A stretch of DNA of 64,000 bases from Aquaticitalea lipolytica (GTDB lineage: Bacteria > Bacteroidota > Bacteroidia > Flavobacteriales > Flavobacteriaceae). The position numbers and the translations under genes are program-made. Positions 60,522 through 64,000 of this stretch are shown piece by piece. Below the pieces are notes generated by a model that made no database searches, had not been told where the DNA came from, and was given only the letters and a program-made list of their open reading frames with translations. The stretch is taken from the NCBI RefSeq assembly GCF_014641635.1, contig NZ_BMIC01000001.1:1060641-1124640 (forward strand), read 5' to 3'. Position 1 is the stretch's first letter. The number at the start of each line of letters is the position of its first letter.

Positions 60522-62125
60522 TGTACTTGAAAAATGATTGGTAAACTATATGGCACATTCACATTTTTACCATTATACTTGCCTGGAGTCATTTTTGGTA
60601 ACGACTCAACAACACGTATAGCTTCAGCCTCAAGTGCTGGATGAGGAGCACGAGCCTTAGCGCTCTTAATAGTTCCGTCGTTAGCAATTACAAAAACTAC
60701 ACTTATTCTTTGTTTTCCTTTTAAATTTAACTCTTTAGCAAGTTTAGTATTAAAATTTTTATTTATATGACTAGCTATTGCCGTTGATGTACAGTCCTTT
60801 TTCTCTTTATTAGTTGCTAATTGTTTACATTCTTCAAAAGTTGGAACTTCATCTATAACACCAAAAGGAATTTCAGCAAGATCTATCACATCTTCAAAAA
60901 ACGGGTTATTAAACCCATTTTCTGTGGTATACAATAATAACAGCTTTAGCTTTTGTTCTTCATCATCAGAAATATTACCTTGTTTTTGTATCTGATCCAT
61001 TACATCTGCTACTTTTTGAGAGAGTTCACTTTTATCTTTTTTATCTATTAACTTTTGAACTTTCTTAACTAAATCTGCATCAAAGTTTTCGCCAGATACT
61101 ACTTTATATAATAGGTTTAAATTTTCTTGTTCTTCATCAGTAACATTACCTTGCTTCTGTATTTGCTTTTTTACAGCGCTTATTTTTTCTATTAACAAAC
61201 TACCTTCACTAGGAATCTCTTTCAAAACACTTGTGTCAAGCTTAGCCTTATCTACTTGAGCACTAGAAGTGTAAATTAAGATTCCAAATACAATTGGTAT
61301 TAATAATGCGTATTTTACTAATTTAACTTGTTTTGATTTTGATTTGTTTAACATAACGATTCGTTTTTTGATTAATGATTGTTTAAAAAATGGATTTATA
61401 AATGAAAACTGTTTAACATCAAATACTTGAGATAACAAGTTTTCATAATATTGATTTTTGTCGTTGTGTTTTATTGCATTAGCATCTGCAATAAATTCGT
61501 GTAAAGTTGATATTTTGTTTTGGTACATATACACAAGAGGATTAAACCAAAACAAGATTCTTAAAATCTCAAAAAACAATAAATCGAGGCTATGCTTTTG
61601 TTGTACATGTACAATTTCGTGCTTTAATATGGCTGATTTATCCTCTTCTTTAATGAGTTGACCAATACATATGTAATGAAAAAATGAAAATGCTGAAGTA
61701 CTATTAATTAAGTTAACAAGTAGTACATTATCTTTCCATCGCTTAGGGTTTTTATAAATAAGCAAACTAATTTTAATCATTTTATAAGCAAATAGTAATG
61801 CTGCAAGAATCATCCCAACATAAACCAAGTATTCCCAATGCCAAACAAATGATGACTCATTTAAAGGTATTTCTGTAAGCGAAATATTTTTAGTAGTTGA
61901 AGTAACATCTCCAATAATTACTTCTGGTAATCTAATTATAAACTGTTCGGGTACAACTCCCTTGAAAAATTCAATTTTTACAAATGGTAATAGTAATGAG
62001 CCTAAAGCAGTAATTAGTAAGTAGGCTCTGTTCCAATTGAAAAAGGTTTCTTTTTTTAAAAACACATCATAGATGAGCAAAAAGAATAATTGAAACGCAA
62101 TGGTTTGTAGAATATAGTATAACAT
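60518..62125 (-). CDS. M56 metallopeptidase fused to a TonB-like C-terminus
   Basis: This 535-residue protein has TM segments near 3-20, 34-50 and 98-118, and the zinc motif HEIVH at 169-173 with LHEFIADANA. A fourth TM is at about 270-288. The periplasmic part holds a repeated QIQKQGN-x-(S/T)D-EEQ motif (near 325 and 377) and a TonB-like C-terminal domain (about 440-535; ALEAEAIRVVESLPKMTPG, NVPYSLPIIFQVQ). A signal-cut repressor pair with the upstream BlaI gene, 1 nt away, is expected. The C-terminal domain differs from that of the first M56 protein. Confidence 0.88.
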   Translation of the reverse strand: MLYYILQTIAFQLFFLLIYDVFLKKETFFNWNRAYLLITALGSLLLPFVKIEFFKGVVPEQFIIRLPEVIIGDVTSTTKNISLTEIPLNESSFVWHWEYLVYVGMILAALLFAYKMIKISLLIYKNPKRWKDNVLLVNLINSTSAFSFFHYICIGQLIKEEDKSAILKHEIVHVQQKHSLDLLFFEILRILFWFNPLVYMYQNKISTLHEFIADANAIKHNDKNQYYENLLSQVFDVKQFSFINPFFKQSLIKKRIVMLNKSKSKQVKLVKYALLIPIVFGILIYTSSAQVDKAKLDTSVLKEIPSEGSLLIEKISAVKKQIQKQGNVTDEEQENLNLLYKVVSGENFDADLVKKVQKLIDKKDKSELSQKVADVMDQIQKQGNISDDEEQKLKLLLLYTTENGFNNPFFEDVIDLAEIPFGVIDEVPTFEECKQLATNKEKKDCTSTAIASHINKNFNTKLAKELNLKGKQRISVVFVIANDGTIKSAKARAPHPALEAEAIRVVESLPKMTPGKYNGKNVNVPYSLPIIFQVQ

Positions 62126-62126
62126 C

Positions 62127-62489
62127 TTATTCTTGTTTTTTGTTAACCTCTTTAAGTACTGATTCTAATTCTTGAAGATTAATATCATTTTTCTTCACAA
62201 AAAATGACACCATACTTTTAAAAGACCCTTGAAAATAGTTATCTACCAAAGAGTTTATACTTTGGTTACTATATTCATGTTTTTGTAATACAGGAAAATA
62301 CAAATGGCCTTTACCTTCTTTCTCATAATTAACAAACCCTTTGCTTTCTAATATTCTAACAATAGTAGACACAGTATTATAAGCAGGTTTAGGCTCTGGT
62401 AATTCATCAATAATTGCTTTTACATTGGCTCTTTCTAGTTGCCAAAGTACTTGCATAATTTCTTCTTCTGCCTTTGTTAATTGTTTCAT
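62127..62489 (-). CDS. BlaI/MecI-family repressor (second copy)
   Basis: This 120-residue winged-helix repressor has LTKAEEEIMQVLWQLERANV at the front (LTKAEEEIMQVLW), AYNTVSTIVRILESKGFV as recognition helix region and KGHLYFPVL as wing. It is similar in length and plan to the first copy. It heads a four-gene operon. A 34-nt palindrome upstream is its likely operator. Confidence 0.92.
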   Translation of the reverse strand: MKQLTKAEEEIMQVLWQLERANVKAIIDELPEPKPAYNTVSTIVRILESKGFVNYEKEGKGHLYFPVLQKHEYSNQSINSLVDNYFQGSFKSMVSFFVKKNDINLQELESVLKEVNKKQE

Positions 62490-62526
62490 GAGATATTAAT
62501 TTTAATTTCTTTTGAATTGCTAATAT

Positions 62527-62560
62527 AACTAAAAAATTAGTTTAAACTAATTTTTTAGTT
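62527..62560. promoter_or_regulatory. 34-nt perfect palindrome, likely operator of the second BlaI
   Basis: The sequence AACTAAAAAATTAGTTT is followed by its exact complement, centred between 62543 and 62544, about 40-70 nt upstream of the repressor start. It differs from the TACAnnTGTA-like dyad of the first copy, with a TTAGTTTAAACTAA core instead. Confidence 0.7.
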
Positions 62561-62618
62561 CAAAAATGTAACAATTATCTTAAGAACACGTCTTATAATT
62601 AGATTTTTAAATACTTAA

Positions 62619-63116
62619 ATGGATATTTTTTTAATTATTGTTGCTGCTATTTTCATGATTATAGGAATTTTAGGCAGCTTCTTACCTATACTTCCTGGAC
62701 CACTAACAAGTTGGCTAGGATTATTAATTTTTCATTGTACAGATGCTGTACCAATGAATTGGACTTTCTTAATCATAACTCTAGTTATAGCCATTTTTAT
62801 ATGGTTTTTAGATTATATAATTCCTGCAATGGGAACCAAAAAGTTTGGTGGCAGCAGAGCTGGTATGATAGGCACTTCTGTTGGATTAATTGTTGGACTA
62901 ATTGCGCCTATACCATTTGGAATAATTATAGGTCCTTTTATTGGTGCTTTAATTGGAGAACTTATAAATAAAAGTGAGTTTGATAAAGCTGTAAAAGCTG
63001 CTTTTGGTTCTTTTTTAGGTTTTATTGCATCAACCTTTATAAAGTTTATTGTGACAATAATATACTTAGGTTTTTTTATAGCAAAACTTGTAGAGTATAA
63101 AGACTTACTTTTTTAA
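62619..63116 (+). CDS. DUF456 membrane protein
   Basis: This 165-residue protein has about five TM segments. The first two are joined by LPILPGPLTSWLG, and GPFIGALIGELINK is typical of DUF456. Function is unknown. No clear promoter is seen. A terminator follows at 63123-63171. Confidence 0.88.
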   Translation: MDIFLIIVAAIFMIIGILGSFLPILPGPLTSWLGLLIFHCTDAVPMNWTFLIITLVIAIFIWFLDYIIPAMGTKKFGGSRAGMIGTSVGLIVGLIAPIPFGIIIGPFIGALIGELINKSEFDKAVKAAFGSFLGFIASTFIKFIVTIIYLGFFIAKLVEYKDLLF

Positions 63117-63122
63117 AAAATA

Positions 63123-63171
63123 AAACCTAACAACTTCATAGTGTGAATTTGTTAGGTTTATTCTTTTTTTG
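63123..63171 (+). terminator. Terminator of the DUF456 gene
   Basis: AAACCTAACAA pairs with TTGTTAGGTTT, followed by ATTC and a T-run. Confidence 0.85.
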
Positions 63172-63263
63172 CTATTAATTCAACAAATAAACTAGAGGGA
63201 TTAATTAAACTTTGTTGACAATTCAAATATATATAACGTAAATAACTTTTATACGTGGGAAAA

Positions 63264-63291
63264 CCGTAAACATGTTACGGAAAAACCGTAG
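63264..63291. promoter_or_regulatory. CCGTAA/TTACGG dyad plus a third CCGTA copy
   Basis: CCGTAA-acatg-TTACGG (63264-63280, read with one extra A) and a further AACCGTAG lie between the DUF456 terminator and the 3' end of the response regulator gene. The motifs are like those near the other LuxR-type gene at 1319-1356. Confidence 0.35.
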
Positions 63292-63360
63292 TTTTCAAGT
63301 ATATCAATGGTTTTGAAAGATTTTAAAATGCATAAAAAATGCATTTTATCGGTATTTTTT

Positions 63361-63999
63361 TTATAAAAAGCCTTTTTTTCGAGCTTCAAAGATTAAAGTT
63401 TCATCTTTTCCGTCTTCAATAGAGAATAACAACTTCATTTGTTTCTTCCTTTTTTCTATCGAACTCATAGACAAGTCGATATATTCAGTAAGGCTTTTTG
63501 TTTTTATACCTTGTGAAAGTAAGTGCAATATTTTTCTATTTATATCATCAATATGAATATCGCTAGTAACTAGTTTGTTTAAAAAGATACTAACTGTACT
63601 ACTATAATATGGAGGTGATACAAGAATATGCTGAAAAGCTTCGGCTAACTCACTAGAAGTTAAATCACTTTTAATTAAAAACCCATCAGGATCTACGTTT
63701 TTAATAATGTTGTGAATACGATAAGACTCATTAAACATTGTTAGAATAATAATCTTTGCATTTGGAAGAATTTTTTTGGCTATAACACCTAAATCTTCAC
63801 CTGAAGTAATTTTACCATCTTTAGAACCTGGAAGCCTTATATCAAAAAACAATACATCATAAGGTACATCTTGGGCAGACTTTTGCATTAATAAGTTTGC
63901 CGTATCACAATCATTGGCTGTATCAATAATAAGGGTTTGATCTTCGTTTTTAGTTGCCATTAATGTATTTTGATAACCTTCAATAATTATTGGATGATC
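63361..63999 (-). CDS. Response regulator with LuxR-like HTH, 5' end cut by the window
   Basis: The frame continues upstream of the ATG at 63960 to the window edge, where it reads DHPIIIEGYQNTL, the typical receiver start. So the true start is outside. The receiver domain has the phosphoacceptor Asp in VLFFDIRLPG and a conserved Lys in DGFLIKSDLTSSE. The C-terminal HTH is at about the last 65 residues (INRKILHLLSQGIKTKSLTEYI, seen as RKILHLLSQGIKTKSL). Partner kinase is not in view. Confidence 0.88.
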   Translation of the reverse strand, partial: DHPIIIEGYQNTLMATKNEDQTLIIDTANDCDTANLLMQKSAQDVPYDVLFFDIRLPGSKDGKITSGEDLGVIAKKILPNAKIIILTMFNESYRIHNIIKNVDPDGFLIKSDLTSSELAEAFQHILVSPPYYSSTVSIFLNKLVTSDIHIDDINRKILHLLSQGIKTKSLTEYIDLSMSSIEKRKKQMKLLFSIEDGKDETLIFEARKKGFL

Positions 64000-64000
64000 A

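Overview
The window comes from a marine-type member of the Flavobacteriaceae (Bacteroidetes). The evidence is AT-rich chromosomal DNA, type A sorting domains of the type IX secretion system, TAnnTTTG-type -7 promoter boxes with little use of Shine-Dalgarno sites, and a Bacteroidetes-type tra operon. No rRNA, CRISPR array or transposase is visible. The single intact RNA gene is tRNA-Leu(UAG) at 32525-32606, on the minus strand.

Region 1 (1 to about 32.5 kb) reads as the right-hand part of an integrative conjugative element of the CTnDOT-like class. It holds a partial asparaginase-like gene and a membrane LuxR-type regulator; an rteC homologue; an excisionase-like HTH gene, a DnaD-like gene and a DnaC-like ATPase; a divergent cell-wall amidase; and a compact traE-F-G-I-J-K-M-N operon that ends in a frameshifted lipoprotein gene and a strong terminator. 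Cargo follows on the minus strand: Dps, an alpha/beta hydrolase, a Crp-family regulator and a hipBA toxin-antitoxin pair. The mobilisation block comes next (coupling protein, relaxase, BfmA/BtgA-like protein) with a candidate oriT, then three tiny coupled ORFs, radC and ssb. Upstream of ssb lies a non-coding stretch of about 0.65 kb dense in inverted repeats. An AT-rich cargo block follows: a membrane class III nucleotide cyclase and a three-gene RND efflux operon whose TolC protein carries an N-terminal substrate-binding-like domain. A long ParB-like protein lies next to tRNA-Leu, the likely integration target. The integrase and the left end are outside the window.

Region 2 (32.6 to 64 kb) is chromosomal. 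It contains an M20 dipeptidase, a secreted M28 peptidase, a first BlaI/M56 regulatory pair, DUF4407 and STAS proteins, and a trans-4-hydroxyproline catabolic cluster (epimerase, FAD oxidase, DapA-like deaminase, semialdehyde dehydrogenase, AraC regulator) interrupted by a T9SS-secreted adhesin-like gene. It continues with a minus-strand housekeeping operon (outer membrane protein, RuvC, HemW, cyclase-family hydrolase, GNAT, MmcQ/YjbR) and a plus-strand run of membrane and glycosyltransferase genes. Near the end is a second BlaI/M56 operon, whose peptidase is fused to a TonB-like C-terminus and is followed by TPR and lipoprotein genes. The window closes with a DUF456 gene and a response regulator cut by the window end.

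How the parts work together: the tra operon builds the mating channel, the amidase probably opens peptidoglycan for it, and the relaxase, coupling protein and BfmA process and deliver the DNA. SSB and RadC fit the role of early-transferred leading-region genes. RteC and the HTH protein probably control excision and transfer. On the chromosome, the two BlaI/M56 modules look like self-controlled envelope-sensing switches, each with a dyad over or next to its promoter.
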